From Parietaria judaica (Eukaryota; Streptophyta; Magnoliopsida; Rosales; Urticaceae), in assembly GCA_954871525.1 (NCBI GenBank), contig OX940863.1, forward strand, positions 1,464,001 to 1,528,000: DNA of 64,000 nt, read 5' to 3'. A program made the translations under genes and the position numbers. The notes beneath the pieces were generated by a model, which had not been told where the DNA came from, ran no database searches, and worked only from the letters and a program-made list of their open reading frames with translations. Positions 22,242-33,387 of this stretch are shown here, piece by piece (position 1 is the first letter of the stretch; the number at the start of each line of letters is the position of its first letter).

Positions 22242-23034
22242 TTCCGTGTCTTCTTCTTCGGAGAAATCCTAGGGTTGGTGATCTTGAGTTCAGTTCTTCT
22301 GGGCACTGAATCAGGGGAGGTTAGCTCTTTTGTTGTGGCGAGGCTAACGGTCACATTTGGTGGTCTTTTGAATAGTACGGGGTTTGAATTTCGAGGTGCC
22401 ACGTAGGCAAAAGGATAGTGGTTTAACGGCTAGATTATGGGTGGTTTGGTCCACAAGTATTAAATACAATAGTAATAAATATTTAGTAAACCCACAAACT
22501 GCCCAAAAAATACCCAAGGTTTATGAAAAATGCCCATAGTTTCAGAAAACTATTTTATACCCATTAATAAATTATTTTGGACCATTTTATCCCTAATTAC
22601 AGTTTTTAATTTTCGTTTTATTTATTTATTATTTTTTAAATCGAAAATTTAAAATAGCAATTATTACGTTTGACTCACTAATTAAATATCATATTTAATT
22701 TAAAATTAAAATTCAAACACATTTATTTCCTCAACCACCTCAGCTTTTAAATTTGTTTCTCTCACCCGCCATCGACATTCATCTGCTTCAATTTTTTGTC
22801 GCCGTCAACCTCTCCGCTCGCAGTTGCTGCCGTCTCCTCACGTCTTCTCCATCGACCCTCCATCGTCTTCAATATCGGTCGTCGTTATCCTTTGCACTCG
22901 TCGTCCCGTCCCCTCACTGCTCGTCGTTGCAATCCATGTCGCGTCGCGCCTCAGTAGCGCCCTTTTTCACCGCGAAGATCGTGGTGACGATATCCTCGTC
23001 GGATTGACCGCCATCGCCGGATTCGAGCGGAGAC

Positions 23035-23275
23035 CGTTGCGGCATCGGGCATGGCTTCGGCGACCGTCGCCGCGGAGGCCGTCGCCGCGGTGCTGGCCAT
23101 CGCGAGGAGGAGGATAAACGGGTCCCGGTCACATAATCACCTCCATGGAGCAGACCTTCAAGGTCTTCATCGTCGTCGGCGACTCGGCCAGCCACGTCGG
23201 GATCGGAGTGAAGTGCGGCAAGGAGGTGACGACTGCGATTCGCGGCGCTATCATCCACGTTAAACTCTCGCTCGT
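23035..23275 (+). pseudogene. RPS2: Captured fragments of cytosolic ribosomal protein S2 (uS5)
   Basis: Two blocks lie in different frames. Up to about 23135 the sequence reads like the RPS2 N-terminus: Gly/Arg-rich GFGDRRRGGRRRGAG, then an [10 protein letters not shown] block corresponding to the family's EEEEKWVPVT. From 23151 it reads [20 protein letters not shown], then [19 protein letters not shown], matching the S5 domain. The intervening RPS2 residues (the KLGRLVK-to-RAGQRTR region) are missing, the frame changes between blocks, and the sequence then runs into poly-T. GC content is much higher than in the surrounding element. It is a non-functional copy inside mobile element A. Confidence 0.8.
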
Positions 23276-23520
23276 AACTGTATTTTTTTTTTTTTACAGT
23301 TTTTGTACATATATTTACGATTTTGAAATTGGTTTATATATTTTCAGTTTTTTACAGTTTTAATTTGTATATATATTTACAGTATTTACAGTTTTTATAT
23401 ATTTACAGTATTTACAGTTTTTGTATATATATTTACAGTATTTACAGTTTTTATATATTTACATTATTTACAGTTTTTTACATTTTTTATACAGTTTTTT
23501 AGAGTTTTTGTATATATATT

Positions 23521-23744
23521 TACAGTTTGAAAATGGTTTATATATATATATATACATGATTCGTATATTAATTTACCAACGGTTCCTGTACAAAATATTC
23601 GTATATACATATACAAGATTCGTATATTAATTTACAGTTTGAAATTGGTTTATATATATATATATACATGATTCATATATTAATTTACCAACGGTTCCCG
23701 TAAAAAATATTCGTATATACATATACAAGATTCGTTATTTAATT
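23521..23744. repeat. Two tandem 112-bp units in element A
   Basis: Unit starts at 23521 and 23633 share TACAGTTTGAAA, a TA run, then CATGATTC, ACCAACGGTTCC and ATACAAGATTCG. The start of a third copy follows at 23745. Shorter TTACAGTATTTACAGTTTTT repeats lie just upstream (23340-23490). Confidence 0.8.
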
Positions 23745-24236
23745 TACAGTTTCAAATTGGTATATTTAAATGGATTCTTGAAAAATGTTCATGCAAATAA
23801 GAGTAAGATTGAACCAGAGATAAATGCTTTGGTAAAAAAATGGCGGAAATAACTCATTATTTTCGAATATATTTTGAAATTTCGTTTTAAATTTTGGTTG
23901 TAAAATGCTGAATATTAGGGAATTTTATTTGAATATTAATTATGGTTGGATAAATAGATTCAGTTATTCTTTGCTACTTTTTAGGATATATTCAGTTTTT
24001 TATTCAAATCCAACGATCATTAAACTGAATATCTATTTAATTTTAATTAATTAATTTTAAACGCAACACGTAATTAATATTACACGTCATTGAAAAAAAA
24101 AACGCCAAAATTCACAAGGGCATATTGGTCTACATTTTATTTTGTTGGTGGTTTTTTTTACCAAAAATAGAAATGAGCATTTTTTGAAAACGTTATGTTA
24201 CAAATGGGCATTTCCTTCATTTGTCCATAAATATTT

Positions 24237-24637
24237 TGCTCATTCTCATTATTAAATTTCATGATATAGTCATAATTTAAATTAAAAAGGTATTCGCTGT
24301 GGTAAGCAACATTTAGAGATAAATTAATACCAAAAAATCGTCTATTTCTACTCCATTATTTTTTTCTTTCTCTTCAATCAATTAAAACCAAATATCAATT
24401 AAATACCAATGTTCTTTCTGCTCTCTAAACAGGTTTTGAATCTATTTAAAAAGCAATCATTTCAAACATCAAATATGGTAATTTGAATGAGAAACACTAA
24501 AGACATGTAAAACCCAAAAAGTTATTGTAATGTAAAGCCCCTTTTATGTGTAATCTCGTCCCCACAAAGTCAGCAATTGACTTAAATGTCCATGGTTTTC
24601 TGGCATGTATAGTATTTTATCAATAGAAAGAATAACG
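24237..24637. other. AT-rich spacer between elements A and B
   Basis: About 400 bp of AT-rich sequence separate the TSDs of the two Mutator-like elements. No gene is seen. Confidence 0.45.
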
Positions 24638-24646
24638 ATAATAATG

Positions 24647-26141
24647 AGTATTGTCCATTATAAGGTAAATGCTCATTTGTGAGTCAATGTTTTGAAAAAA
24701 TGCCCATTTATATTTATGGTAATCCAAACAACCCATTAATTAAAATATGGACCAATATACCCTTCGAATTAATTAATTAATTAATATTTAGCATTTAAAT
24801 TATGTTTAAAATTAATTAATAATTCGAATTAATTAATAAAATTAAAATAATTTTTTCCTTAAATGTAGCTAAATAGAATAACTGATTAATCTTAATAATT
24901 CCTTATTTTTTTCGAATTTTTTCTCCCTATTAATCAATATGCTAACGAATATCAAACTGTATATATAAACCAATATCAAACTGTAAATTTATTTACGAAA
25001 ATTGTATATGTATATACCAATACTTAATGCTGGGAGTGCTTGTGCAAACCGTAAATATCAACACGGATTTAGTATATGTATATACCAATATAAACTGTAA
25101 ATTTAATTACCAAAATTGTATATGTATATACCAAAACTTAATACAGGACATTTTGTACAAATCGTGAATATCAATATGAATTTAGTATATGTATATACCA
25201 TTATCAAACTGTAAATTTATATACCAATACCAAAAACTGTAAATATATATACTAATATTAATACCAAATATATATATATATATCAATACAAAAACCAAAT
25301 TTAAACTGTAAATATATATCCCAATACCAAATATATATTCCTTTAAACTGTAAATATATGACCCTGTTCGAACTGTAAATATATTTACAGCGCGCGACAC
25401 AACGAGTCGGACGACGGACGGACGCTCCGGCAACGTCGTTCACGCAACGAACTCCGGCGAAGGAGAGAGGTGATTTCCGGCAACGAAAGCGTACTCGCCG
25501 TGCGCGGCCTCAACGAGATCGTGGCGTACCTGATCTACGCCGACCACGAGCACCGCGAGATCGTGCGCGGCCTCAACCTCGTCAAGGAGAGCGACTACAA
25601 GCTCCTCCTCGACAACCGCATAGGGATGCAGATGTTCGACGGCAGCTACGTCCACCACGGCCTCCTCAAGTCGGCCATCTGGCTGCTCAACGAGGAGTCG
25701 GAGACGCTGCGGCGGCTCTGGATCGAGACGGCTTCGGAGTACGGGATGGTCTTCGTCGGGCACTCGCTGGGGTCGGGCGTAGCAGCGCTGCTCGCGGTGA
25801 TCGTGGCGAACTCCGGCGAAGGAATGCGGGAAGACGAGCGAGAGTCGAGCGTGAGTGAGGAGAGAGAAACAAGGGAAAAAGAGAAGATTTTGAAATTGTA
25901 GGTCAAAGTAACAAACTAATTGAAAATCTGATAAATATGGAAAAATTCAACCATAATTTTAGAAAAATATAAATTCAAAATTAAAATAAATAATAAATCA
26001 TTAATAAACGAAAAAAAAAAATAAGATCAGGGTTATTATGGTCCAAAATTAATTTAAAATGAGCATAAATGAATTAATTGAAAGTATGGGCATTTCCTTT
26101 AAACCTTAAGTGATTTTTGGGCATTTCATGAGTTTTTCTTA
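24647..26141. mobile_element. Mutator-like Pack element B carrying a lipase fragment
   Basis: A 9-bp repeat ATAATAATG flanks the element at 24638-24646 and 26142-26150. Its ends resemble those of element A in mirrored order: the left end matches A's right end (AAATGCTCATTTG, GACCAATATACCC), and the right end matches A's left end (GCCCAAAAAT, AAGGTTTA, GACCATAATAACCC read inward). Inside are AAACTGTAAAT repeats (24950-25390), again mirroring element A, and a GC-rich lipase-derived segment (about 25470-25830). No transposase is seen. Confidence 0.58.
25470..25830 (+). pseudogene. Captured fragment of a class 3 lipase (CaM-binding heat-shock/DAG-lipase type)
   Basis: An open frame reads EIVRGLNLVKESDYKLLLDN, then MQMFDGSYVHHGLLKSAIWL, then NEESETLRRLW, and ends with GHSLGSGVAALL. 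GHSLG is the nucleophile elbow holding the catalytic Ser of the alpha/beta hydrolase. The catalytic Asp and His regions are missing: after VIVANSGEG the reading turns into unrelated charged sequence. A 17-bp direct repeat (CGAACTCCGGCGAAGGA) brackets the piece at 25448-25464 and 25807-25823. The intact family hydrolyses acylglycerols. This copy is a GC-rich passenger in element B. Confidence 0.75.
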
Positions 26142-26199
26142 ATAATAATGTAATACTAGTGGACCGGCACCACGCTTCGCGCGGTGACTTAAAAATATT

Positions 26200-28863
26200 A
26201 ATTACAAATATGGTTAAAATTTATTGAATGAGTTGCGCTAAAAAATATGTGTTGTAATTGAAAATTTTACGTCGACGGGCAGTTTTACATCGACACACAT
26301 ATTAATTTAAAATATTTAAATTTAAAATAAATAGGTGAAAGAATATTATCCTCAAATGAAGCGATAGTATAATAAAAATGTACTTTTAATTTGATGTGGA
26401 AAATTATGGGTAAAACCTCGCATTAATAATAACAATAATCGAACACTTGAAAAATAAAATTAAAAATTCTTATATTTTATAAGAAGTGTTTTTTTAGTCA
26501 AATGGTTGATTTTTTATTCATTTAAAATATATGTAATTAACAAATTGTCGAAGATCCATCAACTAATATTTCTATTTTTATTTTTGTCTTAGTATTTTTA
26601 AAATTGTTCGGTAAATTTTTTTGTTTAATTGTTTTTATGTCCATTATGTATACATTCGTCATTTTTCGACCTTGTAAATTAAAATAAAGCTTAGAAAAAA
26701 ATGCAGCGATGTCCCTTAAAATTATATGTTTGTATAATGCTTCAAATGAAAAATTGAAATGCAAAATTTTATTTTCTATACTTAAACTTTTATTTTTGAT
26801 AAAAAAAATATGCATTCAAGTTTCGAAAAGTTTCAAAAACACATAAAGTACTTCTGAAACAATTATTTCAAAATCTGGATGAGATACAAATCCTTCCACC
26901 CTTCTTTTTCATTTTCACCCTTATTAAATATATACCAGCGAATTAATTTTTAAAAAAAATATTAAATAAACAAATACGGCAATTATAATCCTTAGGAAAT
27001 TATTCAACATAAGATAAATGATGAATTAGACGAATTTTATATATGATTTAAAAACATTGCTACCGGAAACTTACAATCAATTCTTATTTTTACTTTTATG
27101 TAGTGATGAAAAATATTAAGTGAATAAAAGTATGAGTGAGTGGTCACTTACAATCAATCATTTTTCCTGTCTAATTTCATTTAGAGATTAAAAATATGAG
27201 TGAGTGAAAAATTTGTCAAATTTTCTTTACATATTCATCATTCATTTTCGTGTTGACAGTGCACAATCAACAAAAAGCTTATCATTCTAAAAAAAATAGA
27301 TTTAGATAAACTTTCTCATTCTTTAAAAATATGAAACAATATCAATACAATTATGTTGAATATATAATTTATTATGAAAGCTTATCGTTAACAAAGGAAA
27401 AAAAGGAATAAAAGAAAACCTTTGTTGCCCCTAACAATCAATATTTAGATAAAAGAAAAACTTTGTAGCTCCTAACAACCAATATTTAAATATAATACTA
27501 ACAATGGAAACCTACTAAAAGAAAACATTTGATTGGAAAAAAGATTATCAACTCATAAGTAGTTATAGAGATAACAAAGTAGATTATCAATTGTACTTAG
27601 CCTCATCAATGAAGATATCAAATAATAGGAAGTACAACTGAGACCAAGCAGGTGATAAAGATATTATTCATATGAATTATGTACAGTTCGGGTTATCGAA
27701 TTACCTAAAGCTAATACCCTTATCCAGAAAATTAAGATCATGATTATAAAGAAAAGATAGAGACAAAAAGGATTACTTAGAACATTATACCTTTAAGTGA
27801 TTGATTATCCTGAATTACCATTCTGCGTCGGGGGAGTCGTAGTAGTCACACTTGTCCGTTCCAATAGAACTCTGTAGTCTCACGAAAATGGCTGAATAAT
27901 GAGGCAAGGAGTTGAATCCGAGAAGGTGGTTAGTGACACTGGAAATTTAATCTGAGCAAAATAAAAAAGGTTGAAGTTGAATACTCGGAACACGCCTCCT
28001 CACTAACTAAAAAAAAAACTCTTCGTAAGAGGGCATGCCTCCTCACTAATATGAAACTTAAATATAAGAAAACGTAACATATATTTCTTAAATTGTAAAG
28101 CATATTCTAAAGTTACTACCCATGTTGGATATAAGTGAAAGTATAAGTAATTTTCATTAAAATGAAATCTACTCCACCAACTTTTGTGCCTTGTTTATTT
28201 AAAATCTTAGAATATTCATTAAATCAACAAACTAACTACGCACTCAATCTTCCAAAAAAAAAAAAAAAAATCACTTTTCATTCTATTTTTCGCCAAAATA
28301 TACACCTAATGTCATGATTTTTTTTTTTTTTTTTTTTTATATTTTCAACTTTAGTATAAACTGTAAGAAGTTAGAGTTAAATGAGGTAGACCTTAAGCGC
28401 TCGATTAAATTTTCATACTAGGATCGTCTTTGCCTCCAGTACATGTTCAGTTGATGACGTTGGAAGAGCCTCATCAATATCTAGCTTTAACCATCAATAT
28501 GCAAAGAAAATAAATTTCATGTGTTTGTGTGTAAGCAAGGAATATATGTAGACATGAAAGTGATGGATGACGACTTTGATCGCAGGTCTTAGAGCTGACA
28601 TTTCATACATCGAACAATCTAGATGGAATTAAATGGTTGTAAACTCCTTAATCCAAATTTTTGAAATATTCGGTAAGGACTAAAAGGGGTTTATAGACAA
28701 CTCCGAAAGCTTACCAAGAACAAAAAAATAAGTTGGATCAGTATGGTATATAAGCAAGAAGCTCAAGCACATAAATATCCCCACAACCTGTAATACAAAT
28801 TTATAAATTTAAATAAGTTTGCAGAGCTAAGTAAAAAACTATTTAAAAGTTAAAAAACTGTAT
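26200..28863. other. Helitron 1 interior, left part
   Basis: AT-rich DNA without a supportable gene. Short stretches near 27830-27960 and 28400-28520 look less AT-rich on the minus strand and could be old captured exons, but I cannot identify them. Confidence 0.35.
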
Positions 28864-28868
28864 TGAGC

Positions 28869-29224
28869 TGTTACGTGCCCGAGAATCGATAGTCTCGAAA
28901 CGGGATTTGATTTTGGAAATTTCGGCCACACTCAAAAACCCGATCTCTTAGGATCAAGTTTCTGAATTCTTTGGCTATCTTTTTCATTGATCAAAGCTCT
29001 CTTAAATAGAGCAAGGAATACAACCCTAATGGGCCGGACCGGGCCCAACTAAATAAAGCCTCTAACAATTAATTAACCTAATAACATAATTAAATAATTG
29101 AACGACAAAATAAAAACGACAACTCAACTAAAATATCCTAAGACCGTATTTAAGTACGACGACCTAAAATAAAGAATGCTAATTAAATAAACAATATAAA
29201 TCCTAAACTACTCGGGCTATATCA
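28869..29224 (-). repeat. 3' LTR of the small LTR element
   Basis: 356 bp, TG...CA ended. It shares blocks such as AAAACCCGATCTCTTA and GGGCCGGACCGGGCCC with the other LTR, but has several indels and substitutions, so it is not a very recent insertion. Confidence 0.88.
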
Positions 29225-30444
29225 TTACTCCCCTTCTCCACTTTGAGCTTGTCCTCAAGCTCAAACACGACAAGGGACGCCTTGAAATGAGTTCGCCAAA
29301 GGACTCCGCAATAACTGGTACGCCACGGTATCTTGTAGCTTGCTTGAGTCGCCACAGACAAGACTCGCGCATTCATTGTCGTTCCTCCTCGTTCGAAAAC
29401 GTCTCCTTGATCAGTTGCTGACCCACCGCTGCTCTTAGAGCCTTCGCTGCAGATTTTTTTCGGGTTGTCACCACTTCCTCCGACTTCTTTTCGGCTCAAT
29501 TCTTCTTTAGTTACTTTTGCCGCTAGCCAATTCTCTTCAATTTTGGGTACTTTTGCCAAAATACCATCAATGCCAGTCTGTATGTCCATGCTGCCTCCTT
29601 TCTTTTCTTTCCCGCTCTCGAAATTAGGGTTTTTAGAAAGCAAACAGTCCTTTTCAACTTCAGGTACTTTTGCCGCCAAATAACTCCTTCGAGCTTTAGG
29701 TACTTCTGCCACAAGATCATCAAACCCTAATTTTCTTATTCCTTCTCCTCGATCAGTGCTGCCGCCACCCTCCTTTCCCTGGCCACTTCTCTTCGCACTT
29801 CCGCCGCCTGATCCGCCGGAGCCTCCACCCTTCCAGTCGCCGGCTAATTCTCCGGCGACCTTCCCTGCCACCCGATTGCGTTGTTTCAGCCCTGAGTCGC
29901 GGCCACTTCCTTGAGAATCGCTATTCACAGCCAAACACCCTTTTTCTCCCTGTAGAACTCTGCGAACTCCAGCCACCGGCGCGCCTCCGTGGTCGACCGC
30001 ACCACCCCTATCGGACGCTGCACCTCTGCCACCCCCGAAACTCAGAACGACCGGAATCTGAAATTTCAGATCTGATCCTCTTGTTTCGTGGACAACTTTT
30101 GACTCTCCTTCCACCGTCGTCTGTTCCATCTCAGTTTCCGGCGAAATCACCACTCCTTCCGGTGGCTGTATTCCCCCACCGGACAAAGCCTTCTCGGTCT
30201 GTTCTAATGCTTCTGAATCAGCCGTCTTCTTTGCTTCTTCATCCTTTTTCGCCCAGAATTCGGCCCAGAACTTCTCCGATTCTGCCTCCTGTTCCGCCCG
30301 GCGATCCGCCAAATACTTCTTCGATTCTGCTTCCCATCTTGCCGGCATGGCTTCTAACTCGGCCATAATTGCCTTGCAAAGTTCTCTCCGTTCAGCTTGG
30401 ATTTCCAATAGCTCCACCATGTAACTTTTCGGGAAATCTCTCAT
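29203..30444 (-). CDS. Retrotransposon-borne ORF of unknown function, 413 aa
   Basis: The first ATG after the primer-binding site (30444) opens a frame of 413 codons that ends just inside the 3' LTR. The N-terminus (about residues 1-80) is a Glu/Lys/Ala-rich predicted helix with repeated AE..K patterns, which could be a coiled coil. The middle is Gly/Ser-rich low-complexity. Three related repeats follow around residues 235-330, each reading roughly (I/A)LAAKVP..E. The last residues (ELEDKLKVEKGSND) resemble the tails that precede the polypurine tract in many plant retroelements. No zinc knuckle, protease or RT is present. It could be a degenerate gag or a transduced gene; function is unknown. 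Confidence 0.55.
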   Translation of the reverse strand: MRDFPKSYMVELLEIQAERRELCKAIMAELEAMPARWEAESKKYLADRRAEQEAESEKFWAEFWAKKDEEAKKTADSEALEQTEKALSGGGIQPPEGVVISPETEMEQTTVEGESKVVHETRGSDLKFQIPVVLSFGGGRGAASDRGGAVDHGGAPVAGVRRVLQGEKGCLAVNSDSQGSGRDSGLKQRNRVAGKVAGELAGDWKGGGSGGSGGGSAKRSGQGKEGGGSTDRGEGIRKLGFDDLVAEVPKARRSYLAAKVPEVEKDCLLSKNPNFESGKEKKGGSMDIQTGIDGILAKVPKIEENWLAAKVTKEELSRKEVGGSGDNPKKICSEGSKSSGGSATDQGDVFERGGTTMNARVLSVATQASYKIPWRTSYCGVLWRTHFKASLVVFELEDKLKVEKGSNDIARVV

Positions 30445-30452
30445 TTCGAGCG

Positions 30453-30464
30453 GCTCTGATACCA
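30453..30464 (-). promoter_or_regulatory. Primer-binding site (initiator tRNA-Met type)
   Basis: Read on the minus strand: TGGTATCAGAGC, three bases after the end of the 5' LTR. It is complementary to the 3' end of plant initiator tRNA-Met and fixes the element's orientation. Confidence 0.88.
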
Positions 30465-30467
30465 AAT

Positions 30468-30816
30468 TGATATGTGCCCGAAAGATCGATAAACTCGAAA
30501 TGGGATTATAGAGAATTTCGGCCAACACTCAAAAACCCGATCTCTTAAGGATCAAGTTTCTGAATTTTATTGGCTGCCTTTTTCATTCATGAAAGCTCTC
30601 TTAAATAGAGCAAATGATTACAACCCTAACGGGCCGGACCGGGCCCGATTAATTAACTCTCTAACATAATAAAATAACCTAATAACATAATTAAACGAAT
30701 AATCAAAATGACAACTCGACTTATTTATTCTAAGACCATAATTAAATACGAAGACATAAAATAAATAACGCTAGTTAAATAAACGATATTAGTCCTGAAC
30801 TCTTGGGGCCGTATCA
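30468..30816 (-). repeat. 5' LTR of the small LTR element
   Basis: 349 bp, TG...CA ended, with the TSD TGAGC on its outer side at 30817-30821. Confidence 0.88.
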
Positions 30817-30821
30817 TGAGC

Positions 30822-33250
30822 TAGTAAATGATGCAGCAACTTCATAGAAACTCTAATGCTCTGCTATTTTTTGCAGATCACTTCTTAAGGTAAAGTGAAC
30901 GAAAGAATCCTAATGATCGTAACACTTTGTTTGATGACCATCGACCACAATTATCAGCAAATCAGTAAATAAAACATATATATCGTACGCAGATCTAAAA
31001 ACCATTAAACATACAAACTTCTATACTCATACCTAGACTTCGCTTACTGATTTCATATTCCCGGCCAAAATAATGCATATGCTAACCCTGTCTGCCCAAT
31101 GCTTCAGCAGAACCATGAAGCTTCAATAAGCACTGTCAGGACCGTAAGTAAAAAGACACAATAAAGGTAGCAATTAACCGAAACAACATTTGAAACTTGT
31201 AATGTGGTTCCAACTAAAAAAACGCGACAAAGACTTGGCTCCGACTTATATAAATAAAAGAACTTGTGATTTAATAAACGAAAGAAAGAAATAAAGCAAA
31301 GCTATAAGTAATCTGTTAGAAAGTAGAGCTCGATATACCTAGAAAGCTAGCAGGAGTGGTCAATCTTTTTCTTCATTTGAAGCATTAAGGAGCTAAAAGA
31401 GTTACCCTATCCACCGTTAGAACTTTTAACAGAAGCTCCGTTAGACCTGCAACCATATAAGAAACACATTGAAAAATTACACAATTGATCACGTTAGAAC
31501 TAAATGGAAGGTCACATCTTTAGAAACGATGAAAATAAATAAAATTTCTATTTAAGATACTTCCACATTGAAGATTCTCACATGCTTCAATTTCTTAACT
31601 TGAAGTAGAACTGCACAACTAAATGATTAATTAAAACCTAACCTTGTCACATAAATAAACAGAGTCAAGACTATTAGAGAGAATCAAAAGCTCACCTAAT
31701 GCGCGCCAGAAGTACCTGAGTAAAAAAATATGTACAATTGAATCTAAATTTTAATGGCAGAAATCCTTAAAAATTGTAAATGAAAATTTATCACTTTTAG
31801 ATGTACAATTAAAATTTAATGGTCAAAATCCTAACAAATTTGTATCATTAAATTTTATCACTAATAGTTTTAAGTTTATTTATTACCATGAGTTTCCCCT
31901 GAAATAAAAGCAACTGCTAAATTCTAATAACTCTCTCACATCCAAAACATCTATAATAGAAAGCACGTTCATAAAAATATAGAATGCTACATCATAAATC
32001 GTCCCAACCAAAATCATTGTTGACTAATTTAGCCGTGCTTCCAGAAAAGTTTCCGAGTGCAAGTTGGTGTCGTCTTAATGAAGCACACTCTAGCCTAGTG
32101 AAAAATGACGGCAATCCAAAAGCTATGCATAATGAAACAGAAACCTAAATTACAATTATCTACACTAAAAAAACAACACTGGGAGACTATGGACCTCTGT
32201 AACCATTTGCACCACATTGGCACCCAAACTAAAAATATAGCCAATATTATGTAGAAGACATGCTCAATTTTTTTTATTTTTTATTTTTAAAGAAACATCG
32301 ATTATATTAAAAAATATATCGAACATGTCATCATCAAATTAATAAATACAGTATTTGTTATGAGCCATATAAGCATAAGAAGGACATGGGAGAATCAATT
32401 TCTTATTTACCTGTGAATGGTTAGTGTCAAATACATTGGGAGTCTGAGTCGGTCTTGCAGCATGGTTCACCCCACCGCGGGAGAGACGGCGTCATCAAGA
32501 ATCACTGCAGAGTTTCAGGAATTGAACCTGGGAGTCAGGAGAAAATATTAAGCTTTAGAGTTGAGTCCCGTTCAGGACTTTCCTCAAACAAATACAATGC
32601 TTAAGAAAAAGTTCTACTACCACAGACTTCTTAGTGAAACTATCCAAATACAACTAAAAAAAAACTTCATGAGAAGTAGTCCAAATACATCTCGAAAAGA
32701 ATTAATGATGAAAAATAGACCAAACAATTAAAATCTAAAACCAAGAAAGCAAACCTTCTATGTAATGAAGGAGCAGAGTCTCGAATTTGAAAGGGAGATG
32801 AAGATAGCCGAAGGCTCATGGCAGATGGCAGGATTGAGCGTAAGGGAGATGGCGGGATTCGACACTTGACGGGCTTGGAGATGGTGGGCGTGGTAGATAC
32901 ACTTGGCCAAAGCGATGCAGCGACAGAGAGAGAAACTGAACTGTCGATGAATGGAGACGGAGGGTGGAGAAGAGAAAACAATAACGAAGATGGAAATCCA
33001 GCGGCGAAAGAGAAAGAGAAAGAGAAAGATAAAAAGAGAGATTATAATCTATTAGACAGTTATTCATTAGAAAAGGTACAACTTTTGTTGAAGAGTTTCT
33101 AACGATCCATTCATATTTTTTGAAAAGAGGTAAAAATCAATAAACCAATTGGTTGTTCCTATAATTGTGTTTTTTTCTTTAATTAATATATACTTGACTG
33201 CTTTGTTAAACGTAGGATTTCTCTCATACTTAGTTAGTTATTGAATCGCA
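30822..33250. other. Helitron 1 interior, right part
   Basis: Mostly AT-rich. The stretch at about 32760-33060 is richer in G/A on the plus strand, with CT runs on the minus strand, and resembles a plant 5' UTR or first exon. No protein could be assigned. Confidence 0.35.
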
Positions 33251-33387
33251 GGGCGTGCCTATTTTTTTTGCTAGTTTTTTTTACATTTTAAAAATAATTC
33301 AAAAAAAGGAGAAAAAAGAATGGGACTAAAAATGATAGTTTTTGGCCGACACGATTCCCGAAATTATTGCCCTTTTATATATATAGA

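Larger units (their letters stand above)
22485..24226. mobile_element. Mutator-like Pack element A carrying RPS2 fragments
   Basis: A 10-bp repeat ATAAATATTT flanks the element at 22475-22484 and 24227-24236. The ends are long imperfect inverted repeats (about 100-130 bp) with shared blocks such as AAATGCCCAT, GCCCAAAAAA and GGACCATTTTATCCC/GGACCAATATGCCC. Inside are a GC-rich segment with ribosomal protein S2 pieces (23035-23275) and an AT-rich part with two 112-bp tandem units. No transposase is encoded. Long TIRs and 9-11-bp TSDs fit Mutator-like elements, and gene fragments make it a Pack-MULE candidate. The TSD is AT-rich, so chance cannot be excluded. Confidence 0.6.
28869..30816 (-). 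mobile_element. Small LTR retrotransposon (TRIM/TR-GAG type), 1.95 kb, TSD TGAGC
   Basis: Two direct repeats (28869-29224 and 30468-30816; 356 and 349 bp) begin TG and end CA and are bounded by the 5-bp TSD TGAGC at 28864-28868 and 30817-30821. Reading the minus strand, the 5' LTR is followed by TGGTATCAGAGC (complement at 30453-30464), the classical primer site for initiator tRNA-Met. A purine tract GAGAAGGGGAGTAA precedes the 3' LTR. Internal space is only about 1.2 kb and has one long open frame without reverse transcriptase, so the element must rely on a partner. It sits inside Helitron 1. Confidence 0.9.
26156..33387 (-). mobile_element. Helitron 1, non-autonomous, contains a TRIM insertion
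   Basis: On the minus strand the element starts TCTATATATATAAAAGGGCA (right end, 33387) and ends CTAG (left end, 26156). A GC-rich hairpin (ACCACGC-TTC-GCGCGGT at 26169-26185, one mismatch) lies about 10 bp inside that end. TC...CTRR termini, a 3' hairpin and no TSD are the Helitron hallmarks. It is joined directly to Helitron 2. No Rep/helicase coding is visible. Without the 1.95-kb TRIM insertion the element is about 5.3 kb. Confidence 0.82.

Noticed and set aside
22753..23007. 84-codon frame in Pack element A
   Set aside because: Ser/Leu-rich without recognisable homology; may be captured untranslated sequence.
23300..25390. CRISPR-like or satellite array
   Set aside because: The repeats are short AT-rich tandem runs and a two-copy 112-bp unit, not regularly spaced repeats with unique spacers.
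32818..33102. 94-codon frame in Helitron 1
   Set aside because: Low-complexity Lys/Glu tail produced by GA-rich DNA; resembles 5' UTR sequence rather than a protein.
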